A stretch of DNA of 7,575 nt from an uncultured Rhodobacter sp. (GCA_937901435.1 CALGTJ010000591.1:1-7575); one strand, 5' to 3'. Positions 1 to 7,575 are shown, numbered from the stretch's first letter. The notes: generated from the letters alone by a model not told the origin. Translations and numbers: made by a program.

Positions 1-3000
1 ACAGCGGCGTCCCAAGCAGCAAGCGCTTCGGCAAAGGTCAATTGTGTCGCGACGTTGCTATCCAGAACGCGGTGAGATTCATCGAGCCATTTGGTCAAAA
101 ACGTGGGCATCGAAGCCTCGGCGACACTGGGATCGCCACCAAGAAAGCCGACTTCCTGCATCGCTGCGCACAGAACCAAGGCCATCTGCGGGTCATACCG
201 GTCCATCTGCGGACCCACGCGGCCATAGATATCTTGCACACGGGGATCAGGGAGCTGGCTTTTCGCAGGAGGATAGAAGTCGCCGTCAGGGCCAGCGTTT
301 TCCGTCAGGCACAGGTTTGGATCCTCAAGACTGATAGTCGCGCCGGGACTAAGCTCAGCAATCGCCAGCTGCGGAACCTGCGTTACGATGGCCCAATCCA
401 AAGCTGCCATGGCGCGCGCTTGCGTCAGACCAAGTTGCCCAAACCGTGCCTGACGATCCTTGTGATCCTGAGTGGCGACAATGCCTTCATCCGCCCAATA
501 GCCCCAGTTGACCACGGTCACGGGACGGCCTTGGGCGCGCTCCACCTGTGCTGCCGAATCCGCAAACGTCGACCCTGCCGCATAGTTTCCCTGCCCTGCC
601 ATGCGCGAGAAGCTTTGTAGGGACGAGAAAACCAAACCGAAGGCGGACATATAATCGGCAAAGATGTCAAACGCTGCCTCGGTCACATCAAGCTTTGCCG
701 TCAGCGCTGTATCGAGCTGCTGCGCGTTCATCCGCGCAATCGACGCATCCGACAATCCAATCGCCGACAGCACTACCCCGTCGATGCGGCCATATCGGTG
801 CAATATCTCGTCCCGCGCAGTTGCCAGTGCCGCCGCATCTCGTGCATCGGCCTGGATATAGACTGGTTCGGCACCAGAGGTGGCACAGCTCCGCAAATGT
901 CCCCTGATCCTATCATCAAGAGGGCTCCGCCCGAGCCAAATCACCTGGGCGTTCGCAGTCCTAAGCACATGCCTTGTCCAAATGCGCCCGACCCCGCCTG
1001 CGCCGCCAATCACGACATAGACATGCTCGGATTTGTAAGGTGAATCGGCTTGCGGCAATGCCTGCAACCGCACGAGCGCAAGGCGAAACGGCTGCCCCGA
1101 CCGCAACACGATGTTGGGCGCGCCACTGATTTTGCGGGCATGCGTCAGTGCATCGTCGGTGTCGACGCATGTGACCGACCAATGTGGGTATTCATTGGCC
1201 AACGCACCAAAGAGCCCATGCAGGCTCGCGCCTTGTCCAATCTCTGACGTAGGTGCACATGGCACTGCACGGGACGTGACCAACCGGATGCTCAAGTCCT
1301 GCACCTCTGCGCCCGCTTTCAGAAGCTCTTGCAGCAACCAAAGCAGCTTGTGGCACAAGAGGCGCTCGTAACTGACCCCTGAAAATTTTGCGTCACAAAT
1401 TAGCGTAAAGCCCTGATTTGCAACGATTGCCTCTGCAAGATCCGGAGTGTTACCCAAATCCTCTGGGGTGATCTCCAATCCTCGAGTGGCCGCTTCGGTC
1501 CATGGGAGCGGCTGCCAGACCGGCAAGAACGCATGGGTCGTGCCCGTGGGTATCGCGGTGCGCGCAGTGACACCACGCAGAGCCACACAGGTTGTGCCGT
1601 TAGCGTCTCGCAGGTCAATGTTCAGCCCCATTTTGGTCCCATCTGAGAGCGTTTTGGGCGCAGTGAGAACTGCGGTGCATTCCGCCGGCAGAGTCCGAAG
1701 GAACGTGATTGCATCAACACTGTAAGGAACCGTGGGCCTGGTCGTTTCGGTGTCAAACCCCACGGCGGCCTGAACAGCAGCATCCAGCAGGGTCGGCTCC
1801 AGCGCTGCCGGGATATCCGCGCCCGAGCAAAGGGTGGCAAGAATACGGTCAGTACCAACTGACAGAGCTTTGAGCGCTTGGAAATGTGGTCCGAGGGCAA
1901 TGCTTTGCGACGTCAGAGCCCGGTAAATCTCTGTCGGTGCGAGGTCTCGCACAACTTCGCCTGCGGCCTCCGTAATTTCATCCACAGGGCCCGCAGCCGT
2001 CACGGTTGCCCTTGCCACGGTGTCTGAACCAGCGGTCACTATAACGTCCGCGCCTTGACGGGTTATCGTCAGGTCAGCCGCCAATTCGGCCGTAATTGGG
2101 CGCAAGAAAGTTAGGTCCTGCAAAGCGAATGATCCTTTGCCGTCCAGAGCAGCTCTGATAATCTCTGGAAGACTAAATCCAGGCAGAGTTGGTTGCCCCC
2201 CGACCACATGATCCATCAAAAGCGGGCTGATAGCCGGGACGCAAACGCGAACGGCACCTTCATCCGGTGTGCAGGTGAAACGCAGTGCTGGCTCTGCGGC
2301 CTTTGGCGCTTCACCCACCCAATAAGCTGCCCGGTCAAGCGGTGTCACAGGAAGGGCGATCCGGCGAGGTGTGTCACCTGCAAACACATCGCTCAGCGTC
2401 GGGCTCCGCCCTGCAAGGAATCCTCGCGCGAAACTGCAGTCGTCTACATCAGGCTGGTCTTGGCAGGCCAACCAAGACTCGAGGCCATCCACAAGATCGC
2501 CAATATCCCCTGCCACGAACGCGATCCGTTTTTCAAAATGACCTCGCCCCGCCAAAAGCGTGTAAGCTACATCGCCCAGAACGGCATCCGGGGTCGAGTG
2601 TGCCCAATCGCACAGCGCCATCGCCAATCCGCGAAGGCTCCCTTCGGACCGGGCCGATAGACAAACTGGGTAGGTGGCCTTTGTGTAACTCGGCTCTGCC
2701 GCGTCTGGCGCTTCGGCGAGAATCACATGGGCGTTCGTACCGCTTGCCCCGAAAGAGCTCACGCCACCAACGCGGCGCGGTTTCGCAGGCCAAGGCTGTG
2801 TCGCGGTTGGAACCGCGAAACCCTGCCCCTCAAGATCCACGCGAGGATTGACTTGGTCAAAGAATAAGTTCGGAGGGATCTGCCCCGCCTTAAGGCTGAG
2901 CGCCAGTTTCTGAAGCCCAGCAACCCCCGCCGCGAACTGTGTGTGACCAATGGCGGGCTTCACTGAAGTGAGCCAGATCGGATCTGCCCCTTGCCCACGC

Positions 3001-6000
3001 GCGAGGGCCTGCGCCAGAGCATCGAACTCAATCGGGTCACCGAGGGCTGTGCCGGTTCCATGGGTCTCGATCATGCCAAGCTCGGTTGGATCAACCCCGG
3101 CCCGCGCGTAGAGATCTTCCAGCAAAGCTGCCTGCGCCTGACCACTTGGCGCGGTTATGCCGTTGGTCTTGCCGTTTTGGTTGATCTGCGAGCCTAGGAT
3201 CACCGCATCAATCGGATCGCGATCGCGCAACGCATCAGCAAGCCGCTTGAGCAGCACGACACCGGCGCCCTCGCCCGGCACAAAGCCGTCGGCGCGTTTG
3301 TCGAAGCTATAGCTCTGTCCAGTCGGTGAAAGCATCCCCGCCTTGTCTGCGGAAAGATAGAGCTTGGAAGTTGCCTGCACGAAGACGCCACCGGCAAGGG
3401 CCATGTCCAACTCTCCCGCGCGCAACTGCGTGCAGGCGCTATGGACCGCCACAAGCGAGCTGGAGCAAGCCGTGTCGATGGCAATGGCGGGACCTTGCAG
3501 GTCAAGATAGTAAGCGATGCGGGCTGGAATCACCGAGGCCATGTTTCCCCAGAGTGACTGAGCCGAGGGACTGTCTAGGAAAAGCTCTTGGTAATCGCCG
3601 CCGCAGCAGCCGACAAAAATCCCGCAGCGGGTACTTTGGGCAGCATCTCCCGCATAACCGGCGCGTTCCAGGGCGTGCCAGCATTCCTCAAGGAAGATCC
3701 GCTGTTGCGGATCCATATAGCGCGCCTCTGCGCCCGAAATGTTAAAGAATGTTGGATCAAATTGATCGATTTCATCCAGAAAGCCGCCGTTGCGACAAGC
3801 AACAGTTTCTGGGAGAGCCCAGCGTGCAACCGGCCCCACACCGGGGCGCGCGTTGGCTATCGTGTCCCAATAGGCAGAAAGATCTGTCGCCCCTGCATAA
3901 CGCCCGCTCATACCAATGATGGCGATGGCATCATCGTTACCTGGCGTGGTGTCAGTTGTTTTGACTTGGGCTGGCGTTGGGGCCAGCGCACCAATATGCG
4001 ACTCGAGCGCCGCTAGGGTCGGATGCTCGAAGATTGCGGTGCTCTTGAGCGTGGTTCCGTATTCGGCGTTGATCGCATCGACAAAACGGATGCCCAAAAT
4101 GGAATCCAAACCGTAATCGGCAAAGGAAACAGAGAGCGAAATTTTGGCTTCTTCCATGTCCATCGTCAGTGCCAAAATGGCGCTTAGCGGCTTGACCGTC
4201 ATTTGCGGGACAGGCGTTCGTACCGCCGGGGCGCTGGCAGGAAGTGTTGGCAATGCTTGGCCATCGGACGCACGATGCAGATCGCCTGCCCATATCCGTC
4301 GTCCCGAAAACGGATAGCCCGGCAGGTCAAGCGGTGCTGGGCGCGAAGTCTCGGCCTGCCAAAGTGTTGCCCAATCGGGAGTGATACCCTTGCACCAGAG
4401 AGCTTGCAGTCGCGCCAGATCGCCTGCGGACCATGCCGCAGCAAGCGCGGCTTTAATATCGGCACGCGCGCTCAGCGCTTTGGCTTGGGACAGGTCGTCT
4501 TTGTTCAGTACAGCGGCATGACTGCTTTCGGAGATAAAATCTTCCAGCCCAGCGATCAGCTCAGACGTATCGTGCGCGACAAAGCCGATGCGACATGCCA
4601 TTGCGACGCGCCCTGTCTGCAATGTGTAGGCAAGCGCATCAATATCCGCCTGCGGCGCAGGGGCTTGAGCCAGATCGGCAAGGGTGGCGTCAGGCGTCAA
4701 ATCCCGCGCCCCTAGCGCCTCGGCCAGATGGCGCATATCTGCCGCCCCCAGTCCCAGGTCGCGTAGGGACACATCGATTGGGATTTCGCTTGGATCAATG
4801 CCTAGCGTCTGCGCAATGAGTCCACGCACAGGCCATGCAACCTGTGACGGCTTGCTAGTAAAGACCCAATCGAGCAAGGCCTTGGCCTGGTCGCGCAAGC
4901 CATCCTCGGTCTTTGCTGATAACAGGATCAGCTGCGCGCCCGGCGCGGGCTGCGACGCTGCTGGCCTTTGGGACTCCAAGATCAAGCAGGCGTTTGAACC
5001 ACCTGCCCCGAACGAGCTGACGAGACTACGCTTTGGTTGACTGCCGGGCCAATCCGTCGTCCGGCTCACCAGGTCGAACGGCGTGTATTGCAACTGCAAC
5101 GCAGGGTTCACTGTCTCGGCATGTAGGCTCGCAAACAGCTTACCGCGCCGCACCTGCCCAATGGCCTTAATCACCCCACTGACGCCTGCTGCTGCTTCTA
5201 GGTGACCAATGTTGGACTTCACCGAACCAAGCCAGCTGGCCCCGCCGCCACCAGTGTTTGCAAAGGCGGTTGTCAGACCCTCAATCTCGATCGGGTCCCC
5301 CAGCGCCGTACCCGTGCCATGCGCTTCGACATAGTCGATGTCGCGCGATGACAGGCCCGCACCAGTGATGGTCGCTTCTATCAACGCACGCTGCGCAGCC
5401 GGGTTCGGCACGGTATAGCCGCTCGCTGCTCCGCCATGATTGATGGCCGTCGATAGTATCTTGGCCTCGACGCGCAGACCTTGCGCCTTGGCCAGCTCTG
5501 CTGTCGTCAGCACCAGAACACCAACACCCTCGCCCGGGCCAAAGCCTGCACCGCCCTCGCCAAAGCTGCGGCAACGGCCGTCGGTGGACAGCATGCCGGA
5601 TTGGCACAGCTCTACAAAGCTGCTCGAGTCTTGATAGAGGTTCACACCGCCCACCAACGCCATCGTGCAATCGCCAGCTTGCAGCGCGCGCCTCGCCTGA
5701 TGGATCGCAGTCAGCGAGGCGGAACACATCGTGTCCACAGGTTGGCTGGGGCCGCTCAGGCCCAGGTGATAAGACACCCGGTTTGCGAGTGAGCTGAAAG
5801 AAGCGCGCGGATGAAACAGGCTGCCATCAGCGTGGCGGCGTGGACCGAGGCGGCTATGATCTGATTTCGTGACGCCCGCGAAAACACCCACGGCGCCTGT
5901 ACGCTCTTCGACCCCCAGAGGAGGCAAACCCGCGCTTTCCAAAGCGTGCCAGCACGCCATGAGGAAAAGGCGTTCTTGCGGGTCGATCTCAAGAGCCTTG

Positions 6001-7575
6001 CGAGGCGTCAAGCCGAAGAACGCTGGATCAAAGGATGCAAAGTCTTCCAGAAATGCGCCCTTGTTTGCGTAGCTTCGGCCCTGAGCAGCAGCACTAGGGT
6101 CAGGATCATAGACAATACCGTGGTCCCAACGGTCCTCTGGGACAGGACCAATTGCATCCACCCCCAGTTCAAGCGCGTCCCAAAGTTGCGCAACAGAAGC
6201 TGCCTTGGGGAACCGCCCAGCTAGGCCAACAATCACGATCTCGGCTGTCTCTGTTCGGGCTACCTTGGCCTTGGCCTTGGGCGGTACGGCGGTTTTCGTG
6301 GGCTGCGCGCTGCCTGTCCACCGTGCCGCCTGCTCTGGCCAGCCCTCCGCAAGCGCCCCTGCCAGATCAACAAGCGTCACATGTTCGAATATAAGTGAAC
6401 GTGGGAGGGTGCCAAAATGGAGCTCGAGATCGCCAAGGATGCGAACGATCAAGAGACTATCGATCCCATAAGAGGCAAAAGGTTCGTCTGGTAGGAACTG
6501 CTCGGCAGGCCGTTTTGTCGCGCGGGCAACAAGATCAGTGAGTTTTTCCAACAGCGGGGCGGAGTCCGTCGCAGTGTTTGCCATGTGGTACGCCTCTTTT
6601 TTGCAGGCGGGCTGTTGGGTAAGGCGAGCCGCCAGCTTGGCAGCGTCGCCGGCTGCGGCAGCACATTGCGTTACTCCCGTCCCGAGCGCGCGTTGGAGCG
6701 CGTCTATCGCCGCGACGTCGGTCATAGGCGCTACGCCGTCCCGGCTGCGCAGCTGTGCCTCGGTGGCGGTGTCGATGCGCATGCCGCCCGACTGCCAGTA
6801 TCCCCAGTTGACCGATAGGCTTACGCCACAGCGCCCTTGGTCGCGGCGCTGTGCGATCAGCCCATCCAGTGCCCCATTGGCAAGCGCGTAGCCCGCCTGC
6901 CCCTCATTGCCGACCACCGAAGCAAGTGAAGAAAAGCCCACAAAATAGCGCAAAGGCTGCGCCGCTGAAGCCATATCAAGAGCGCGCGTAAGATTCAGTT
7001 TCGCAGCCAGTGCATCGCTTGGGTCAATCGGGGCTGGGTTCGCCAGCAGCCTGTCGCAGGTGACGCCCGCGCAGTGAAGGATGCCTTTGAGCGGCCCTTG
7101 GGTTTGACAGGCATCATCGATGGCATCGCCAATCGCATCCAGAGAAGTCAGGTTCACCCAGAGCACACGCGCGCCTCGCGAGGTCAGGTTCTGCATCCCT
7201 GCACGCGCCGTGTCGTTCGGTTCAGACCGGGCGAGCAATGTGATTAAAACATTTTGGGTTTGGGACGTGATATGCGCCGCAAGCGATTGAGCAATCGCGC
7301 CATTGCCGCCAGTTATCAGAATATGGTCACCCGGATGCGCCAGTGGGACACCCGGAACGTTGGGGGCGGTCTCGAAATCGCGGAACTCTGGTCCGGTCGT
7401 ACCCCAGCGGACAATCCCTCTGAGAGGACACGCCGTCAGCGCCTCAGAGAGGTTCGCCCCTGCGTCCAAAAGCAAGGCACCAGCCCGAGTGCCTTGTTGT
7501 TCAATCTCAATCGTTCGACACAGCCCGCCCAGCGCAAAAGCGGTGACACTGTCCGTCGTGACAAAGCGCAAAGGT
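1..7575 (-). CDS. Multimodular trans-AT polyketide synthase, partial at both ends
   Basis: A single minus-strand frame (first codon 7574-7572, last complete codon 5-3) was translated through the whole window without meeting a stop, giving 2,524 residues. The domain order is KR1-ACP1-KS1-linker-ACP2-KS2-linker-DH-KR2-probable C-MT start. Each domain is identified below from its own catalytic motifs. Such proteins are cytosolic assembly-line enzymes: the growing chain is held as a thioester on ACP phosphopantetheine arms, extended by KS domains and modified by KR, DH and MT domains. No AT domain with a GHSxG-type active site lies after either KS, so the extender units must be loaded by a stand-alone AT, as is known for trans-AT systems. 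The true start and stop are outside the window. I do not recognise a specific named cluster, so the product is unknown. Confidence 0.97.
3..194 (-). other. Probable start of a C-methyltransferase domain
   Basis: Residues about 2461-2524, after a Pro/Gly/Asp-rich linker (195-350) that follows KR2. The segment MALVLCAAMQEVGF, then MPTFLTKWLDESHRVLD and ALAAWDA, has the helical pattern with W-L-x-E-S and a later small-x-x-W that I associate with the N-terminal lid region of PKS C-methyltransferases, before their SAM-binding Rossmann motif. That motif would lie beyond the left edge, so the call rests on pattern and position only. In trans-AT synthases KR-MT-ACP is a common order, and such a domain methylates the alpha carbon with SAM. 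Alternatives are a different C-terminal domain or a helical linker. Confidence 0.55.
351..1535 (-). other. Ketoreductase domain KR2 (trans-AT YAAGS type)
   Basis: Residues about 2014-2408, with the structural half (SLHGLFGALANEYP, residues near 2120) and the catalytic half. The NADPH motif is IGGAGGVG at residues 2189-2196 (987-1010). The catalytic residues are Lys2294 (693-695), Ser2318 in FSSLQSFS (621-623) and Tyr2331 in GQGNYAAGS (582-584). The Asn that normally lies four residues after the Tyr is Ser2335 (570-572). Together with NWGYWADEGIV this resembles the trans-AT KR subclass that usually reads NYAAGCTFKD. The stereochemistry loop LSAIGLSD keeps the B-type Asp (residue 2276), which fits a D-alcohol feeding the DH of the same module. 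The usual His of HAAG in this loop is Leu. Confidence 0.94.
1536..2285 (-). other. Dehydratase domain DH
   Basis: Residues about 1764-2013, a double-hotdog dehydratase that removes water from the beta-hydroxy intermediate made by KR2 to give an enoyl chain. The first catalytic motif fits HxxxGxxxxP exactly (HVVGGQPTLP, His1789, codon 2208-2210). The second is DxxxQ in PTLLDAAVQAAVGF (Asp1931, codon 1782-1784; Gln1935). LGPHFQALKAL (from residue 1894) is the counterpart of the YGPxF element. All key residues are present, so it is predicted to be active. It sits directly after the KS2 linker and before KR2, the normal order. Pyran synthases and double-bond-shifting domains share this fold, but the intact DxxxQ speaks for an ordinary dehydratase. 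Confidence 0.9.
2286..2711 (-). other. Post-KS2 flanking linker, no AT domain
   Basis: Residues about 1622-1763 (142 residues). It has the standard linker landmarks YPVCLSARSEGSLRGLA, LGDVAYTLLAGRGHFEKRIAFVA and a closing RIALPVTPLDRAAYWV, which corresponds to the LPTYPFxRxRYW element at the end of KS-AT linkers. At this length there is no room for an AT domain (normally around 300 residues), and no AT motif is seen. The chain then passes straight into the dehydratase. Unlike the linker after KS1 it has no carrier-like insert. Confidence 0.85.
2712..3932 (-). other. Ketosynthase domain KS2
   Basis: Residues about 1215-1621 (407 residues). It extends the chain from ACP2. It starts with DAIAIIGMSGRYAGA and ends with SSFGASGTNAHVILAE. 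The catalytic residues are complete: Cys1370 in DTACSSSLVAVH (3465-3467), His1505 in ETHGTGTALGDP (3060-3062) and His1544 in KPAIGHTQFAAG (2943-2945), with the same 135 and 39 residue spacings as KS1. The second-histidine motif reads KPAIGH instead of the common KSNIGH, keeping the Lys and His. It also has YMDPQQRIFLEECWHALE and NQNGKTNGITAPS. Its motifs differ from KS1 throughout, so the two are not a recent duplication and probably accept different alpha/beta chemistry. Confidence 0.97.
3993..4199 (-). other. Acyl carrier protein domain ACP2
   Basis: Residues about 1126-1194. The carrier signature is ADYGLDSILGIRFV with the phosphopantetheine serine at residue 1158 (codon 4101-4103). AINAEYGTTLKSTAIFEHPTLAALESHI then provides the remaining helices. 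It closes the KS1 module, which has no KR, DH, ER or MT of its own. The residue six positions after the serine is Phe rather than the Trp known from beta-branching carriers; it is aromatic but not diagnostic. A linker of about 20 residues rich in Thr and Pro separates it from KS2 on the same chain. Confidence 0.95.
4200..4973 (-). other. Long post-KS1 flanking linker, no AT domain
   Basis: Residues about 868-1125 (258 residues). It carries the landmarks of the flanking subdomain that follows KS domains in trans-AT synthases: LILLSAKTEDGLRDQAKALLDW, interrupted by an inserted segment, then LAYTLQTGRVAMACRIGFVA, a helical stretch with LQALWCKGITPDWATLW, and the closing LDLPGYPFSGRRIW. No GHSxG active site or other AT motif is present. 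It is about 116 residues longer than the equivalent region after KS2, and a carrier-like insert (4665-4841) explains roughly half of the difference. A Pro/Ala-rich tether (about residues 1105-1125) leads into ACP2. Confidence 0.85.
4665..4841 (-). other. Degenerate carrier-protein-like insert without active serine
   Basis: Residues about 912-970 inside the post-KS1 linker. The pattern matches the start and core of an acyl carrier protein: VRGLIAQTLGIDPSEI (helix I and loop), then SLRDLGLGAADMRHLAEAL where the family has LxxLGLDSLxxxxLxxxL, then LTPDATLADLA. At the phosphopantetheine attachment site the expected Asp-Ser is Gly-Ala; the alanine is residue 944 (codon 4743-4745), so it cannot be loaded. 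The third helix region is short. It may be a vestigial or structural carrier fold. The resemblance is my own reading of the pattern and was not tested by alignment. Confidence 0.55.
4974..6242 (-). other. Ketosynthase domain KS1
   Basis: Residues about 445-867 (423 residues, normal KS length). It catalyses decarboxylative Claisen condensation between the chain received from ACP1 and a malonyl unit on ACP2. It starts with EIVIVGLAGRFP and ends with the usual SSFGAGGSNACLILE. The catalytic triad is complete: Cys617 in DTMCSASLTAIH (5724-5726), His752 in EAHGTGTALGDP (5319-5321) and His791 in KSNIGHLEAAAG (5202-5204), with normal spacings of 135 and 39 residues. DPQERLFL, DTMCS and NHGG...GYTVPNP are typical of trans-AT KS domains. 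The second His is kept, so it does not look like the usual non-elongating KS0. Near the C-terminus, GGSNAC replaces the common GGSNAH or GGTNAH. Confidence 0.97.
6243..6344 (-). other. Flexible Lys/Ala/Pro linker between ACP1 and KS1
   Basis: About 34 residues between the end of the ACP1 helix and the first KS1 strand. The segment is rich in Ala, Pro, Lys and Thr and includes PPKAKAKVA. It shows no recognisable domain and reads as an interdomain tether that lets the carrier swing to KS1. Because it is in frame and has no stop, KR1-ACP1 and KS1 are on one polypeptide here, with no docking domains between them. Confidence 0.75.
6263..6280. repeat. Short tandem hexamer repeat, three copies
   Basis: Three perfect head-to-tail copies of CCTTGG on the plus strand. 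Read on the coding strand they give alternating Lys-Ala in the ACP1-KS1 linker. The repeat is in frame (unit of 6 bases), so gain or loss of copies would change linker length without breaking the gene. Confidence 0.85.
6345..6554 (-). other. Acyl carrier protein domain ACP1
   Basis: Residues about 341-410, downstream of KR1 and closing its module. The carrier signature is SYGIDSLL, with the phosphopantetheine serine at residue 373 (codon 6456-6458). Helix II residues (IVRILGDLE) follow, then the FEHVTLVDLAGAL helix that normally ends a PKS carrier domain. The domain tethers the intermediate acted on by KR1 and passes it to KS1. It lacks the Trp six residues after the active serine that marks carriers used for HMG-CoA-synthase beta-branching (Ile is there instead), so ordinary processing is expected. 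Confidence 0.95.
6681..7574 (-). other. Ketoreductase domain KR1 (N-terminus outside window)
   Basis: Residues about 1-298. The domain reduces the beta-keto group of the ACP-bound chain to a hydroxyl with NADPH. The visible part starts in the structural half (GLCRTIEIE, the usual second-half signature of that subdomain). The catalytic Rossmann half follows, with the nucleotide-binding motif TGGNGAIA at residues 88-95 (7290-7313). The catalytic set is complete: Lys192 (6999-7001), Ser216 in FSSLAS (6927-6929), Tyr229 in GYALAN (6888-6890) and Asn233 (6876-6878), with the usual 13-residue Ser-Tyr spacing. In the stereochemistry loop (CAGVTCD, residue 174) the second Asp of the B-type LDD motif is kept, and the A-type Trp is absent, so a D-configured (B-type) alcohol is the tentative prediction. 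Any DH or MT of this module would lie beyond the right edge. Confidence 0.95.

Noticed and set aside
42..620. Plus-strand open frame of 192 codons opposite KR2 and the probable MT start
   Set aside because: It lies antisense to well-supported KR and linker sequence, its translation shows no recognisable motif and is rich in Arg, His, Ile and Cys as expected of an antisense shadow.
2285..2851. Plus-strand open frame of 188 codons, and the overlapping one at 2193-2660
   Set aside because: Both are antisense to the KS2 C-terminus, its linker and the start of the DH, have low-complexity Arg/Pro/Ser composition and no domain pattern.
3993..4199. ACP2 as a beta-branching carrier
   Set aside because: The diagnostic Trp six residues after the active serine is Phe, which is not enough to make the call.
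4203..4715. Plus-strand open frame of 170 codons
   Set aside because: Antisense to the post-KS1 linker, Arg/Cys-rich, with no recognisable motif.
4200..4973. Hidden AT domain in the unusually long post-KS1 region
   Set aside because: No GHSxG nucleophile motif or other AT landmark; the sequence instead shows linker signatures and a carrier-like insert, and is too short for linker plus AT.
5281..5727. Minus-strand open frame of 148 codons within KS1
   Set aside because: It is in a different frame from the KS and overlaps the catalytic Cys-to-His region; the KS frame is the coding one.
6582..6584. In-frame ATG between KR1 and ACP1 as a possible separate gene start
   Set aside because: The frame is open on both sides without a stop, and an ACP directly following a KR is the normal module end; no sign of a gene boundary.
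1..7575. Promoters, terminators, RNA genes, CRISPR arrays, insertion sequences
   Set aside because: The whole window is coding in one continuous frame and I found no structure of these kinds; any such match inside the coding sequence would be chance.

Overview
The window lies entirely inside one very large gene on the minus strand. The frame whose codons run from 7574 down to 3 has no stop codon (2,524 codons), and both the start and the end of the gene fall outside the window. Residue numbers below count from the codon at 7574-7572 as residue 1. The product is a modular polyketide synthase (PKS) of the trans-acyltransferase (trans-AT) kind. Two complete ketosynthases are each followed by a flanking linker, but neither has an integrated AT domain, and the KS motifs (DPQERLFL, DTMCSASL, NHGG...GYTVPNP) are of the trans-AT type.

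Domain order, N to C terminus (right to left on the plus strand): KR1 (6681-7574, N-terminus cut by the window) and ACP1 (6345-6554) end one module. KS1 (4974-6242), a long post-KS linker (4200-4973) and ACP2 (3993-4199) form a minimal module with no reductive domain. KS2 (2712-3932), a shorter linker (2286-2711), DH (1536-2285), KR2 (351-1535) and the probable start of a C-methyltransferase (3-194) begin a third module that continues past the left edge. The linker after KS1 contains an acyl-carrier-like stretch (4665-4841) in which the phosphopantetheine serine position is alanine.

Reading it as an assembly line (inference from domain order): the first module delivers a beta-hydroxy chain or one processed further by domains outside the window. 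The second module extends it and leaves the beta-keto group untouched, unless an enzyme acting in trans modifies it or the module does not extend. The third module extends, reduces and dehydrates it, and probably adds an alpha-methyl group from SAM. Malonyl units must be loaded by a separate AT encoded elsewhere.

The host looks like a bacterium of moderately high GC (by eye, upper-50s percent). Codon use is mixed (TTT, AAT, ATA and TTA all occur), which argues against a high-GC actinomycete. A proteobacterium, perhaps an alphaproteobacterium, is a plausible guess that the window cannot settle. I see no intergenic DNA, promoter, terminator, RNA gene, CRISPR array or mobile element; the plus-strand open frames are shadows of the PKS gene.
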